DNA from: JAXMAR01 sp046350295
GTDB taxonomy: Bacteria > Planctomycetota > Planctomycetia > Gemmatales > Gemmataceae
Direction of reading: 5' to 3'
Assembly (NCBI GenBank): GCA_046350295.1
Contig: JAXMAR010000015.1
Location: 1 to 64,000 of the forward strand
DNA: 64,000 nt
The notes under the pieces were generated by a model that did no database searches, was not told the origin of the DNA, and saw only the letters and a program-made list of their open reading frames with translations. Of this stretch, positions 41,556-50,245 are shown one piece after another (position 1 is the stretch's first letter; every line of letters begins with the position of its first letter). A program made the translations under genes and the position numbers.

Positions 41556-43595
41556 CTACTCCTCCACCACCGTCACCAGCAGCCACCCCGGCGTCGCCAC
41601 CGGCGCCAGCAGGAAGCGCGACCTCTTGCCCGTATACGGATCGATGGCCCGAAAGCTCCGTTCCTTCTCGCGCAGCGCCGCTTCCAGGCGTGGCGCGAGG
41701 TCATTGAAGGCGGCCGTGTCCTTCATCTTCTTGGGGACATATTTGTCGTCCTTGCTCTTGGGCACATGGGTCTTGGGCATAGACCACTCCGGATTCGGAT
41801 GGCTGAGGAAGACGCCGTCGCGGCCGAGCAGGAACCCGTAGCCGTCGGCGAGCTTGGTTTGGTCGAGCAGCTCGCGCACGCTCTGGAAGAATTCCCAGGG
41901 CACATCGATGGTGAGCACGGCGCGGACGTCCGCCCCGCGTACTACGGGGACCGAGTAGCTGACCATCACGATGTCGCCGCCACCTTGGTCGTAGAACGGG
42001 TCGGACCAGGCCGGCTTCTTGGTTTTCACAGGGACGCTATACCAGCGCCACTCTGTGTAGAACGGCTCGTAGTTCGCCTTGGTCAGGCGTTTGCTCTTGA
42101 TGTTGCCGCCGTCCTTCAGGTCGCGATAGACGTAGATGGGGTCGCCTCGTTCGAGTTCGGGGTCGAAGGCGACCGTGATGCCGTAGCCGCGCGGGTCACC
42201 TTCGAGGAGCGTGCGCATCCACGTTTCGAGTTGCGCGTCGCTCCAGTCGTCGCGCAGGGCGAGGGCGGCGGCGATCGTGTCCGGGCGTTCCGCCATCTCC
42301 TGAAGCTGGCGGTCGAGACGTTCGGCGACCTGCTCGGTCAGGGCAGCCTGGAGTTCGCGCCGCTCGCGCTGGAGCCGCTGGTTGAAGGCGAGGACGACCG
42401 TGAAGACGGTGGCGCCGGCGACGAGGAAGAGGGCGGCGGCGACGGCCCGGCTCGGATGCCGGCGACACCAGCGCCAGGTACGCTCGACCCGGCCGATGGG
42501 GCGCGCCAGAATCGGCTCGCGGCGCAGATAGCGGCCCAGATCCTCGGCGAGTGCGAGGGCGGTGGGATAACGCCGCGCCGGCTGCTTCTCCAGGCATTTG
42601 AGACAGATGGTTTCGAGGTCGCGGTCGACCTTGGGATTCAGCACGCGCGGCGAGACCGGCTCGGCGTTCAGGACCTGGTCGAGGACGTCCAGCACGGTGG
42701 CGCCGGTGAATGGCGGCCGGCCGGTCAAGAGTTCGTAAAGCATAGCGCCAAGGGCGTAGACATCGGCGCGGCGGTCGACGGGGCCGCTCTTGGGGTTGGC
42801 CTGCTCCGGGGCCATGTAAGCGGCCGTGCCAAGGATGTTGCTGGCGGTCTTGGCTTCGTCGAGGCAGAGGGCCAGGCCGAAGTCCGTGATCTTGGGGACG
42901 CCGTCGGGGGTGAGGAGGATGTTACCGGGCTTAAGGTCGCGGTGGACAATTCCCTTGTTGTGAACTACGTCGATGGCCTGGGCGAGCGTCTGGATCAGCG
43001 TCGCGGCGCGACCGTTGGCCCAGGGGGCGGCTTCGCGTTCGTCCTTGCTGACGAGCTTGTCCCGGAGGCTGCCGCCGGCGACGAACTCGAGGGGGAAGTA
43101 GGGCATCTCCTCGTGCGTGCCAAAGTCGTAAATCTTTATGATGTTGGGATGATCGAGGGCGCCGATGGTACGGGCCTCTCGCTCAAAACGAGTCAGGTCC
43201 TCCGGACCGGCCTGGGCGCCCGCCAGGATCATCTTGATGGCGACGGTCCGCCCCGGCATTTTTTGCCAGGCGCGATAGACGACCCCCATGCCGCCCCGAC
43301 CAATCTCGCGCAGGTCCTCGTAGTTGCCGAAGCCCTGGACAAGCGCGGCCGGCGTTGCGACCGGCGGATGGCTGATGGTGGCGTTCGGATCTCCGCTGGC
43401 CGCCCGAAGCGGTCCGGTGAGGCTCTCGACGGTTTCGTGAGCGAGAAGGAACTCATCGAGGGCCACGGCGTCGGCAGCGTGCTCGGCGAGCCAGGCGCGG
43501 CGCTCGGGTGGCGTCCCCTCCTCCTCTTTTTCGAGGTAGTCGCGGACGGCGTCGTCGAGGCGGGCGTCGCGTTCGTCTTCGGGTGGCGTGGTCAT
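41556..43595 (-). CDS. Membrane Ser/Thr protein kinase with extracytoplasmic Cache-like sensor
   Basis: 679 residues. After an N-terminal helical segment (about 1-85) comes a Hanks-type kinase domain: IGRGGMGVVYRAW (glycine loop), VAIKMILAG (Lys), IVHRDLKPGNILL (catalytic loop), ITDFGLAL, GTAAYMAPEQ, then LETICLKCLEKQPARRYPTA. One membrane span follows near residue 325-345 (AAALFLVAGATVFTVVLAFN), then a coiled coil and an outer region. That region contains WRWYSVPVKTKKPAWSDPFY, IVMVSYSVPVVRGADVRAVL and TIDVPWEFFQ, with GYGFLLGRDGVFLSHPN, which is the PDC/Cache fold. It would sense a small ligand. Its ATG overlaps the sigma gene stop (ATGA). Confidence 0.88.
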   Translation of the reverse strand: MTTPPEDERDARLDDAVRDYLEKEEEGTPPERRAWLAEHAADAVALDEFLLAHETVESLTGPLRAASGDPNATISHPPVATPAALVQGFGNYEDLREIGRGGMGVVYRAWQKMPGRTVAIKMILAGAQAGPEDLTRFEREARTIGALDHPNIIKIYDFGTHEEMPYFPLEFVAGGSLRDKLVSKDEREAAPWANGRAATLIQTLAQAIDVVHNKGIVHRDLKPGNILLTPDGVPKITDFGLALCLDEAKTASNILGTAAYMAPEQANPKSGPVDRRADVYALGAMLYELLTGRPPFTGATVLDVLDQVLNAEPVSPRVLNPKVDRDLETICLKCLEKQPARRYPTALALAEDLGRYLRREPILARPIGRVERTWRWCRRHPSRAVAAALFLVAGATVFTVVLAFNQRLQRERRELQAALTEQVAERLDRQLQEMAERPDTIAAALALRDDWSDAQLETWMRTLLEGDPRGYGITVAFDPELERGDPIYVYRDLKDGGNIKSKRLTKANYEPFYTEWRWYSVPVKTKKPAWSDPFYDQGGGDIVMVSYSVPVVRGADVRAVLTIDVPWEFFQSVRELLDQTKLADGYGFLLGRDGVFLSHPNPEWSMPKTHVPKSKDDKYVPKKMKDTAAFNDLAPRLEAALREKERSFRAIDPYTGKRSRFLLAPVATPGWLLVTVVEE

Positions 43596-44146
43596 GGTCG
43601 TCTCAGGGTTCGCATGAGGTTTTGCAGGGTCTTCAGGCCGCGGCGCGGCAGCACGGCGACGGCGGTCTGGCTGCGGCCCATCTCGGCAGCGATGGCGCGG
43701 ACGCGCCATCCGTGCAGGTGCTTCAACTCGACGGCCGTCCGCTGATCCTCGGGCAATCGCCGCAGAGCCCGTTCGAGCGACACCGGGTCCGGCGGCGAGG
43801 GGACCTCCGGCTGGCCAACCACACGAAACAACCATTGCTCCACTTCATGCGGATCGCGCCCGACTTTTCGGGCGATAACGCCGATGAGATGTGCGCGTAG
43901 CCAGCCTGGAAACGCGGCCGGCGGGCCCTGAAAATTCTCGAGGTCTTCCATCGCCTTCGCGATCGTCTCGTCCACCACGCTCGGCGGATCGTGCGGGACC
44001 AAATGGGGACCCATCGCTGTGGCGACGACGAGCAGGTAGGCGCGCCAGCGATCCCACTGTATTTCCATGAGCGACTCGGGCTTCCGGACTGAGGGCCCCG
44101 GCGCCGGCACGGGAAGTTCGTTCCGGCACTCGAGGTGGGCGATCAT
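43592..44146 (-). CDS. ECF-type RNA polymerase sigma factor, second of pair
   Basis: 184 residues. Region 2 is weak (WLRAHLIGVIARKVGRDPHE), while region 4 is clear: LERALRRLPEDQRTAVELKH, LHGWRVRAIAAEMGRSQTAV, then RRGLKTLQNLMRTL, a helix-turn-helix recognising the -35 element. It resembles the neighbour at 44153 in region 4 almost residue for residue, so the pair arose by duplication. It begins six bases after that gene and overlaps the kinase start, making a three-gene operon. Confidence 0.75.
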   Translation of the reverse strand: MIAHLECRNELPVPAPGPSVRKPESLMEIQWDRWRAYLLVVATAMGPHLVPHDPPSVVDETIAKAMEDLENFQGPPAAFPGWLRAHLIGVIARKVGRDPHEVEQWLFRVVGQPEVPSPPDPVSLERALRRLPEDQRTAVELKHLHGWRVRAIAAEMGRSQTAVAVLPRRGLKTLQNLMRTLRRP

Positions 44147-44152
44147 CTTGTC

Positions 44153-44683
44153 TCAAGCCTCCCGCAATAGCTCACGCAGGGTCTTCAGGCCGCGGCGCAG
44201 CAGGCCGGCGACGGCAACCTCGCTGCGTCCCATCTCGGCGGCGATGGCGCGGACGCGCCAGCCGTGCAGGTGCTTTATCTCGACAGCCGTCCGCTGGTCT
44301 CCTGGAAGCCGCTCTAGCGCGTCTCCGAGCCGCGCCAGCATCTCCCGCATCATGGCCCGCTCGCTCGGAGACGAGTTCGACGCGGCCAGAAGGTCCTGTA
44401 GCCGCTGCGACGATTGTTCCAATGGGACCCAGTTCGCCCCTGCCTTCTTCGCGGCATCCTTGATGCGGTTAAAGAGGATGCCGCGCACCCAGGCCTCGAG
44501 GCCCGCCTGCGTCGTAGTATGAACGCTCGCGCGGTCCCGAAGCGCCTGATACAGCGTCTCGTGCACGATGTCCGAGGGATCGACACCACGCGCGCGCAGC
44601 TTGGGGCCGATCTGCGCCTTGGCCAGTATGAGCAGTTGGGCGCGCAACTTGTCCCAGGGCGGATCCGAAGGCGTATCGGGCAC
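44153..44683 (-). CDS. ECF-type RNA polymerase sigma factor, first of pair
   Basis: 176 residues from a GTG preceded by GGAGGAGCC. Region 2: QLLILAKAQIGPKLRARGVD, PSDIVHETLYQALRDRAS, LEAWVRGILFNRIKDAAKKA. Region 4: LGDALERLPGDQRTAVEIKH, LHGWRVRAIAAEMGRSEVAV, RRGLKTLRELLREA. This is a planctomycete ECF group typically linked to a kinase; here it leads the operon sigma-sigma-kinase. Confidence 0.82.
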   Translation of the reverse strand: MPDTPSDPPWDKLRAQLLILAKAQIGPKLRARGVDPSDIVHETLYQALRDRASVHTTTQAGLEAWVRGILFNRIKDAAKKAGANWVPLEQSSQRLQDLLAASNSSPSERAMMREMLARLGDALERLPGDQRTAVEIKHLHGWRVRAIAAEMGRSEVAVAGLLRRGLKTLRELLREA

Positions 44684-44811
44684 GGCTCCTCCAAAGGAAG
44701 AGGCGAGGAAACGGGAAAAAGCGACCGCGGAAATCGTTTTTCCCGCCGAATTGTCGCACGATAGCCGGGCGTTGACGCGGTCACAAGGAAGAAGTGGTCA
44801 AGCCGAGGCCA

Positions 44812-44921
44812 ATCCGAGTTGGCCAGTACGGCGGTATCGATCGACGCAAGCGGAAGGTGGGTTTGCCTTTGGCGTCCTGTCACGTACTGGCCGGCCGTTT
44901 TCGAGTTGGCCAGCACGCTAC
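44812..44921. repeat. Repeated GAGTTGGCCAG word with inverted partner, upstream of sigma gene
   Basis: CCGAGTTGGCCAGTACG (44812-44828) and CGAGTTGGCCAGCACG (44904-44919) are direct copies; CGTACTGGCC (about 44884-44893) is the complement of the first. They lie in the 234-bp gap between the sigma operon and the enoyl-CoA hydratase gene, which otherwise shows no gene. It could be an operator region. Confidence 0.4.
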
Positions 44922-45697
44922 GCAGGCGGCGCCCATGGAACGGGTTTTTTGGCGAAGAAGGCGCGCAGGCCCTGCTGGCATTCGTCGCTCAGGCGGGGCG
45001 CCGCGCTGGCCTGGGCGGCGGCGTCGATCGAGAGGGCCTGGTGGGAGAATTGACGCAGAAGCTCCTTGGTCTTCGCCAGCGCCTGCGGGCCACCCTCGGC
45101 ACAGCTGCGGGCCAGGGCGTGAGCGCGGTCGAGCAGGCGCTCGCCCGCGATCTCGTTGATCAGTCCGCAACGCAGCGCGGCCTCGGCGTCGATCAACTCG
45201 CCGGTGAGCAGGAGGTGGCGGGCCAGGCGTTCGCCGACGTGGCGGAGCAGGTGGGGCATGACCATGGCGGCGACGAGGCCGCGCCGCACCTCGGGATAGC
45301 CGAACTTGGCCTCGGGCGCCGCGACGGCCAGATCGCAGACCGTCACCAGCCCCGCGCCACCCGCGACGGCGGCGCCCTGCACGGCCGCGATCGTCGGCTT
45401 GGGGAGCGCGTAGATGAGGTCATAGAGACGGGCGAGGCGCAAGGCGTCGTCCCAGACGGGAGACGCTTCCTTCGGCGCGTCGAGCGATTCCTGCAGTTCG
45501 GCGAGATCCATGCCGGCGCAGAAGACCGGGCCGGCGGCGCTGAGGATGACGCAGCGGACGGCGGCATCGTCGCGGGCTCGCTCGAAGGCGGCGGTCAGGT
45601 CGGCAATCAAGGTGCGGCTCAGGGCGTTGCGCTTGTCGGCGCGTTGGAGCGTGATGATGGCGATGCCCTGTTGGGATGCCGACGAGACGAGACTCAT
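44918..45697 (-). CDS. Enoyl-CoA hydratase/isomerase family protein
   Basis: 259 residues of the crotonase fold. Features: IITLQRADKRNALSRTLIAD, the first oxyanion segment VFCAGMDLAELQES, the second AVQGAAVAGGAGLVTVCDLA with the catalytic-site Glu positions following (KFGYPEVRRGLVAAMVM), and a C-terminal trimer helix. ATG at 45697 follows GAGGGC. It lies beside AtuA-type genes, so a role in the degradation of acyclic terpene or leucine-type branched acyl-CoA (methylglutaconyl-CoA or geranyl-CoA route) is a fair guess. The carboxylase subunits and the dehydrogenase of that route are not in the window. Confidence 0.83.
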   Translation of the reverse strand: MSLVSSASQQGIAIITLQRADKRNALSRTLIADLTAAFERARDDAAVRCVILSAAGPVFCAGMDLAELQESLDAPKEASPVWDDALRLARLYDLIYALPKPTIAAVQGAAVAGGAGLVTVCDLAVAAPEAKFGYPEVRRGLVAAMVMPHLLRHVGERLARHLLLTGELIDAEAALRCGLINEIAGERLLDRAHALARSCAEGGPQALAKTKELLRQFSHQALSIDAAAQASAAPRLSDECQQGLRAFFAKKPVPWAPPA

Positions 45698-45726
45698 GTG
45701 CTGCCCTCGGTAGGGGAGACGCGATG

Positions 45727-45765
45727 AGGATCAGGATTAAGATTAGGATTACGATTAAGATTAGG
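45727..45765. repeat. Inverted copy of the TAATCC/TAATCG word run
   Basis: Iterated AGGATTAAGATTAGGATTAC words; the complement has the TAATCC/TAATCG words seen at 12626-12645 and 30131-30165. Confidence 0.55.
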
Positions 45766-46150
45766 ATTTCACTTGGCGGAGCATGTCTTCGAAGTTGGCC
45801 GGGCGCTGGATGGGCATCTGCAACAGCGCCGTCGCCAGCGTCTTGCCCTGAGTGTCGATGCGCAGTGAACGGCTCGCGCCTCCGGCGAGGATGTCGTAGA
45901 GCACGAAGTTGAGCCCGAGGAGGTTCGCCGCCTCGAAGCGCTCGACGCGCGACGGCTTCATCGGCGCGAAATAGGCGCGGACGCGCTCCGCCGTCAGGTG
46001 CTGCTGGAGCCAGGCGAAACCCGCCGGAGTGTAAGCGATGACGGCGACGTTGGCGTGGTTTCCCTTGTCGCCCGAGCGGCCATGGGCGATGTCGCTCAAG
46101 CGGAACGTCGTGCGTATTTCCGTTCGCGCCAGCCCGGACAACTCGGCCAT
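45761..46150 (-). CDS. AtuA C-terminal-like companion protein
   Basis: 129 residues from an ATG with GAGGTGG five bases upstream, nine bases after the AtuA-like gene. The protein has FRLSDIAHGRSGDKGNHANV near the start, then VIAYTPAGFAWLQQHLTAER, VERFEAANLLGLNFVLYDIL, and LRIDTQGKTLATALLQMPIQ. The RSGDKG motif is the signature of the small C-terminal domain fused to some AtuA proteins; here it is encoded separately. It should work together with the AtuA homologue. Confidence 0.75.
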   Translation of the reverse strand: MAELSGLARTEIRTTFRLSDIAHGRSGDKGNHANVAVIAYTPAGFAWLQQHLTAERVRAYFAPMKPSRVERFEAANLLGLNFVLYDILAGGASRSLRIDTQGKTLATALLQMPIQRPANFEDMLRQVKS

Positions 46151-46158
46151 AAACCACC

Positions 46159-47517
46159 TCAAACCGGCGAAACCACGAACCCGGCCTTTGGCGTCACCGC
46201 GGTCTTGGCGACCAACGCGGGCCAGTAAGCGAACACCTCGCGCACCGGCGGCCGGCCGGTCGTGTAGCCCGTCACGCCCGGCGGACCGGACGTCACCAGC
46301 GGCGCGAACTCCTTGGTGAAGCGTTCGACGACGGCGCGGCGACTGTCCCGCACGCTGACGCGCAGGACGACCTCAACCGGATCGGCGGCCGGGACGACGC
46401 CGGGAGCGCAGGCGCCTGTCCCAAGCGCTTCGATCAGGCTTTTTTCGGGCTTGGCGCCGATGCGGTCAAGACGCTGGAGCAGCATGGCGCCGGCGGCGCG
46501 GGCCTTGGCTTCGGCGTCCGCGCCGAAGAGCACCAGCGTGCCGCTCGCCGCGAATCCGTCGCGATAGGCGATCGAAACTTTGTAGCTATCCGTCGCGGGC
46601 AGGCCGCGGGCGCCGGTCACGGTCACCTGATTCGCGGCATTCTCCGTCAGCGTCACGCTCGTGAAGTCGGCGACGACATCCGGCGTCAGGTACCGCGCGG
46701 GATCGGCGACCTCGTAAAGCAGCTGCTCCGAGATCGTCTCGCGGTTGACGGCGCCGCCATGGCCCGGCGGGATCTCGATGCGAAACGCGCCGCTCGCGTC
46801 CTCGAAGTGGGCGATCGGATAGCCGACGTTGGCGAGGTCGGTCGCGTCGCGCCAGTTGGTCCACAGGCCGCCGGTCGCCTGGGCCCCGCATTCGATGAGG
46901 TGGCCGGCCACCGTCGCGGCGGCGAGGCGGTCCCAGTCGGCCCAGTTCCAGCCGAAGGCGTGCACGGCGGGGGCGACGGTGAGGGAAGCGTCGGCGACCC
47001 GGCCGGTGATGACGATGTCGGCGCCCATCTTGAGCGCCTGGACGATGGGCTGGGCGCCGAGGTAGGCGTTGGCGCTGACGACGCGGTCGCGCACGTCGCT
47101 GAGCGGTTGGCCGGTGTCGAGGTTGAGGAAGGGATGCCCCTCTTCGATCAAGCGATCGAGGCGCGGCAGCAGGTCGTCGCCTGTGACGACGGCGACGCTG
47201 CGCGCCAGGCCGCCGCGTTTGAGGACTTCCTGAGCGCGGCGAGCGCAGGCGGACGGGTTCATGCCGCCGGCGTTGGTGACGATCTTGAGGCGCGGCTGCT
47301 GCGCGAGGAGGGGAAGCAGTCGCCCGAGGACGTCGAGGAAATCGCCGGCGAAGCCCGCTTCCGGATCGCGCTCCTTCTGCACGGCCAGGATCGACATGGT
47401 CAGTTCGGCGAGGTATTCGAGCGTGAGGTAGTCGAGGCTGCCATCGCGCGTCAGGAAGACAGGCGCGTCGAGGTTGTCGCCCCAGAAGCCGCAGCCGTTG
47501 CCGATGCGGAGCGCCAT
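46159..47517 (-). CDS. AtuA family (DUF1446) protein
   Basis: 452 residues. Features: IGNGCGFWGDNLDAP at the N-terminus, YLTLEYLAELTMSILA, KIVTNAGGMNPSACARRAQE, GADIVITGRVADASLTVAPA, HLIECGAQATGGLWTNW, YPIAHFEDASGAFRIEIPPG, HGGAVNRETISEQLLYEVAD. AtuA is needed for growth of pseudomonads on acyclic terpenes; its reaction is not defined. The gene heads a unit with the companion protein and, further on, the enoyl-CoA hydratase. ATG at 47517 abuts the G-rich repeat. Confidence 0.85.
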   Translation of the reverse strand: MALRIGNGCGFWGDNLDAPVFLTRDGSLDYLTLEYLAELTMSILAVQKERDPEAGFAGDFLDVLGRLLPLLAQQPRLKIVTNAGGMNPSACARRAQEVLKRGGLARSVAVVTGDDLLPRLDRLIEEGHPFLNLDTGQPLSDVRDRVVSANAYLGAQPIVQALKMGADIVITGRVADASLTVAPAVHAFGWNWADWDRLAAATVAGHLIECGAQATGGLWTNWRDATDLANVGYPIAHFEDASGAFRIEIPPGHGGAVNRETISEQLLYEVADPARYLTPDVVADFTSVTLTENAANQVTVTGARGLPATDSYKVSIAYRDGFAASGTLVLFGADAEAKARAAGAMLLQRLDRIGAKPEKSLIEALGTGACAPGVVPAADPVEVVLRVSVRDSRRAVVERFTKEFAPLVTSGPPGVTGYTTGRPPVREVFAYWPALVAKTAVTPKAGFVVSPV

Positions 47518-47520
47518 CTT

Positions 47521-47651
47521 GGTGGGTGGTGAGTGGTGGGTGGTGGCTGGTGGCTGGTGGGTGGTGGCTGGTGGCTGGTGAGTGGTGGGGTGGTGAGCTG
47601 GTCGTAGCTACCGCGTTCTCTACCACTCACCACTCACTACTCACCACTCAC
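47521..47651. repeat. GGTGGTGAGTGGTGG low-complexity run with complementary end
   Basis: About 70 bases of TGGTGGCTGGTGGCTGGTGA-type words (47521-47595) face CCACTCACCACTCAC (47631-47651), complementary to GTGAGTGGTGG. The strand is G-rich, with potential for hairpin or quadruplex. It lies directly ahead of the AtuA-like start. Confidence 0.8.
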
Positions 47652-47656
47652 CTATC

Positions 47657-48304
47657 TTAAAGTTCCCGAATGCGAATCTTGCGCAGCTCCAGCGGCAGGC
47701 CGTGGTCCTGGAAGCCGATGGAGCCGGAGGAGGGGCGGTCCTTGATGTGCTTGTCGTCGAGTGGAACGTCGTTGACGATTTCGCCGTTGAGCTTGACCGT
47801 GACCTTGCCCGACTGGACGGTCACCTGCATGCGGTTCCACTCGCCGGCCGGCTTGGCGGTGTTCTTCGTGGGCGGGATGCCGGGGATGATGCCGCCGGAA
47901 TCGTGATCGGTCAGCTTTGCCGTCTTGGCCTTGCTGCCCGAGTCATAGATCTGCACCTCGATGCCCGTCTTGACCGGTTCCTTGAGATCGCCGACGTGGA
48001 AGTAGAAGCCGCTGTTGCCCCCCTTCTGCACCTTGTACTCGAACTCGGCGTCGAAGTCCTTGTACTGCTTGTTGAGCCAGAGATACATGTCGTAGCGCGT
48101 CCAGCCCGATTCCCCCTTGCGCGGCACGAGGGTGGCGACGCCGTCCTTGAGGATCCAGTTGCCCTTGGTGGTCCAGTTCTTGGTCAGATCGGTTCCGAGC
48201 AGGTCGCCGGAATCTTTCTTGTCGCCGCCGGTCGCGGGGACGGCGAGCAGCGCGGCGCAGGCGAGCGCGGGCAGCGTGAGCAAAACGCGTCGGAGAGAGA
48301 ACAT
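47657..48304 (-). CDS. DUF1080 (3-keto-disaccharide hydrolase) exported protein
   Basis: 215 residues with a signal peptide (ALACAALLAVPATGGD). The concanavalin-like DUF1080 domain follows: DLTKNWTTKGNWILKDGVAT, DMYLWLNKQYKDFDAEFEYK, GGNSGFYFHVGDLKEPVKTG, IEVQIYDSG, HDSGGIIPGIPPTKNTAKPA, GEWNRMQVTVQSGKVTVKLN and GSIGFQDHGLPLELRKIRI. Planctomycetes have many such proteins; characterised relatives act on glycosides. ATG at 48304 follows GGAGGC. It stands alone. Confidence 0.88.
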   Translation of the reverse strand: MFSLRRVLLTLPALACAALLAVPATGGDKKDSGDLLGTDLTKNWTTKGNWILKDGVATLVPRKGESGWTRYDMYLWLNKQYKDFDAEFEYKVQKGGNSGFYFHVGDLKEPVKTGIEVQIYDSGSKAKTAKLTDHDSGGIIPGIPPTKNTAKPAGEWNRMQVTVQSGKVTVKLNGEIVNDVPLDDKHIKDRPSSGSIGFQDHGLPLELRKIRIREL

Positions 48305-48613
48305 CGCATGCCTCCGGGTTGTGGGATCGTGATGTTCTCTATTTGACGCCTAGAAAGGCTGGAAGCAAGGGAATTCACGCGCCGCCCTAAGCGCAACGAC
48401 GCGAATGCGACCGTGGTAGAATAGGGAAAGGTTACAGCAGAGTGGGCGCCTGGTCGCCCCGCATGGCGCTTGACATACACGTCGGATAGCCGAACGCGGG
48501 AATGACAAAGACGCCTTGATGGATGTGTAGATATGCTGACGGGTCGGTGCGGCCTGAATGCAAGGCTGGGACGGCGAAGACGGCATAGCGTACCGTTGCA
48601 GAGGATCACCGCG
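48305..48613. other. Intergenic stretch, no gene seen
   Basis: 309 bases between divergent genes. A TTGACA lies at 48470-48475, but no matching -10 box at 16-18 bases. I see no RNA gene, repeat or convincing terminator. Confidence 0.4.
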
Positions 48614-48928
48614 ATGACGACCGATCCGCTCGAAGCGAAATTGGTTGCGAAATTCTGCTGGGCTTCACAGGATGGTTCGCCGGTTGCTGGGCAGTCTGAA
48701 GAATGCTGGTCCGAAATGGCGTCAATCGCCCGTCGCCGTTGGTTCTCATTTGAGCGTCGCAAACCCAAGAAGGTGGAAGACAACCGAACCAATCGAGTAG
48801 AAGACCTCGCACGAGGTCTGTGTGAGAAGTTTGAAAACGGAGGTCTCCGATTGGCCGGCCCACTGATTTCCGATTATCGTTGGCTCGCTGAACAGCTTGC
48901 GGATGTGTTTCTGCAGGCTCCGCGGTAG
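48614..48928 (+). CDS. Small hypothetical protein
   Basis: 104 residues from the ATG at 48614, with GAGG ahead. It reads MTTDPLEAKLVAKFCWASQD, a basic patch ARRRWFSFERRKPKK, and helical stretches RVEDLARGLCEKFENGGLRL and LISDYRWLAEQLADVFLQAP. No domain is recognised, and its start could lie upstream. It converges on the phosphatase gene 58 bp away. Confidence 0.45.
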   Translation: MTTDPLEAKLVAKFCWASQDGSPVAGQSEECWSEMASIARRRWFSFERRKPKKVEDNRTNRVEDLARGLCEKFENGGLRLAGPLISDYRWLAEQLADVFLQAPR

Positions 48929-48986
48929 AGCACAGGAGACAGTTTTGCCATCGCCGACGAGCCCGGCGGGTCCATCTGACAAGTCA

Positions 48987-50156
48987 TCAGTCGCTCACTT
49001 CCAGCCCCAGGATCGTCAAATCGTCGGACTGCTGCGTCTGGCTGAAGAGGTCCTCCGCCAGCCGCTCCAGCATCTCGTCGATCGACAAGCGGGCGAAGCG
49101 CTCCGCCGCCGCGAGCAGGCTCGTGGTACCAGTCGGCAACGACTCGAAGCCGGCGCCGTCCATGCCGTCGGTGTAGAGGATGAGCTTGTCGCCGGGCTGA
49201 AGCGTATCGGTGCGCAGGCGATATTCCGTGTCGAAGACGCCGAGCAGGCTGCCTTCGATCTGCCAGAGCTGCGGCGGGCCGGAGCGCGGCACATAGAGCG
49301 GATAGGGATGGCCGGCCCGCGAGAAACGAAGCGTGCGCTCCTTCATGTTGTAAAGGGCGTAGATCAGCGTGATGAACGGGTTGTCGCTCAGCTTCTGGGC
49401 GATCAGCTCGTGGTTGAGCCGGCCCAGCACCTCGTTCGGCGGCACGAGGCGATACGTCTGGCCGGTGATCTCCTTGGGCCGGACCGTCGTCTTGACGAAG
49501 ACCGTCAAGAGGCTGGCCGGGACGCCGTGGCCCATCGCATCGGCGACATAAAAGCCGAGGTGCTGCTCGTCGAGGCGGAAGACGTCGTAGAAGTCGCCGC
49601 CGACCCGGCCGCACGGGCGATACTTGACGGCGAAGCGCACCTGCGGCAAGCTGGGCAGGCTCTGGGGCAGGAAGCTCTCCTGGATGCGGCGGGCCAGCTC
49701 CAGTTCCATGTCGATCTGCTGGTAGGCGGCCTGCAAGCGCTTGTTGATACGGTGGACTTCTTGCGTGCGTGCCGTCAGATTGTCATGCCGTTCCTTGATG
49801 CGCAGGAGGGCGTGGACTTGGGCGAGAAGCTCGGCGGCGTCGAAGGGGCGGAGGAGGTAGGTGTCGGCGCCGCATTCGAGGCTGGCGAGTCGGCCGGTCG
49901 GGGAGCTATCCCCCGTCACGTAGAGGATGGGGACGTAGTTGTCGCCGTGATGGGAGCGCAGATGGTGGCAGGCGCGTAGGGCGGGCTCGGTCTCGTGGCT
50001 GCCGTCGACCAGGACCAGCGTGGCGGGCGAGCCGTTCGCGTTCTGCGCCCGCGCCAGGGGTAAAAGGTCGACTGCGAAGCCGGCGTCTTCGAGCGCGAGA
50101 CGCAGGTCGGCGCCGCCGGCGCTTTCGCTCGCATACAAGTCGATCCGCGAAGCCAT
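48987..50156 (-). CDS. Receiver-domain PP2C (SpoIIE-type) phosphatase, RsbU-like
   Basis: 389 residues. ATG at 50156 follows GGGGAGACGCC, and the upstream in-frame codons lack a start site. Residues 1-120 are a receiver-like domain (TLVLVDGSHET with Asp51; VPILYVTGDSS; ADTYLLRPFDAAEL), where the usual Lys of the KP motif is Arg. A coiled linker (LTARTQEVHRINKRLQAAYQ) precedes the PP2C domain: QESFLPQSLPSLP, GRVGGDFYDVFRLDEQHLGF, VADAMGHGVPASLLTVFV, ILYTDGMDGA, SDDLTILGL. Such proteins dephosphorylate anti-anti-sigma factors in partner-switching. No STAS or anti-sigma gene lies adjacent. Confidence 0.87.
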   Translation of the reverse strand: MASRIDLYASESAGGADLRLALEDAGFAVDLLPLARAQNANGSPATLVLVDGSHETEPALRACHHLRSHHGDNYVPILYVTGDSSPTGRLASLECGADTYLLRPFDAAELLAQVHALLRIKERHDNLTARTQEVHRINKRLQAAYQQIDMELELARRIQESFLPQSLPSLPQVRFAVKYRPCGRVGGDFYDVFRLDEQHLGFYVADAMGHGVPASLLTVFVKTTVRPKEITGQTYRLVPPNEVLGRLNHELIAQKLSDNPFITLIYALYNMKERTLRFSRAGHPYPLYVPRSGPPQLWQIEGSLLGVFDTEYRLRTDTLQPGDKLILYTDGMDGAGFESLPTGTTSLLAAAERFARLSIDEMLERLAEDLFSQTQQSDDLTILGLEVSD

Positions 50157-50245
50157 GGCGTCTCCCCGTTCCTGTCTCAGTATACGGCCCCCATCCGCGC
50201 GGCCGCAGTCCGCTCCGAAAAACCGCGGAGTTTCCCGCTCGACCG

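Noticed and set aside
48470..48520. TTGACA-based promoter in the 48.3-48.6 kb gap
   Set aside because: No -10 hexamer at proper spacing.
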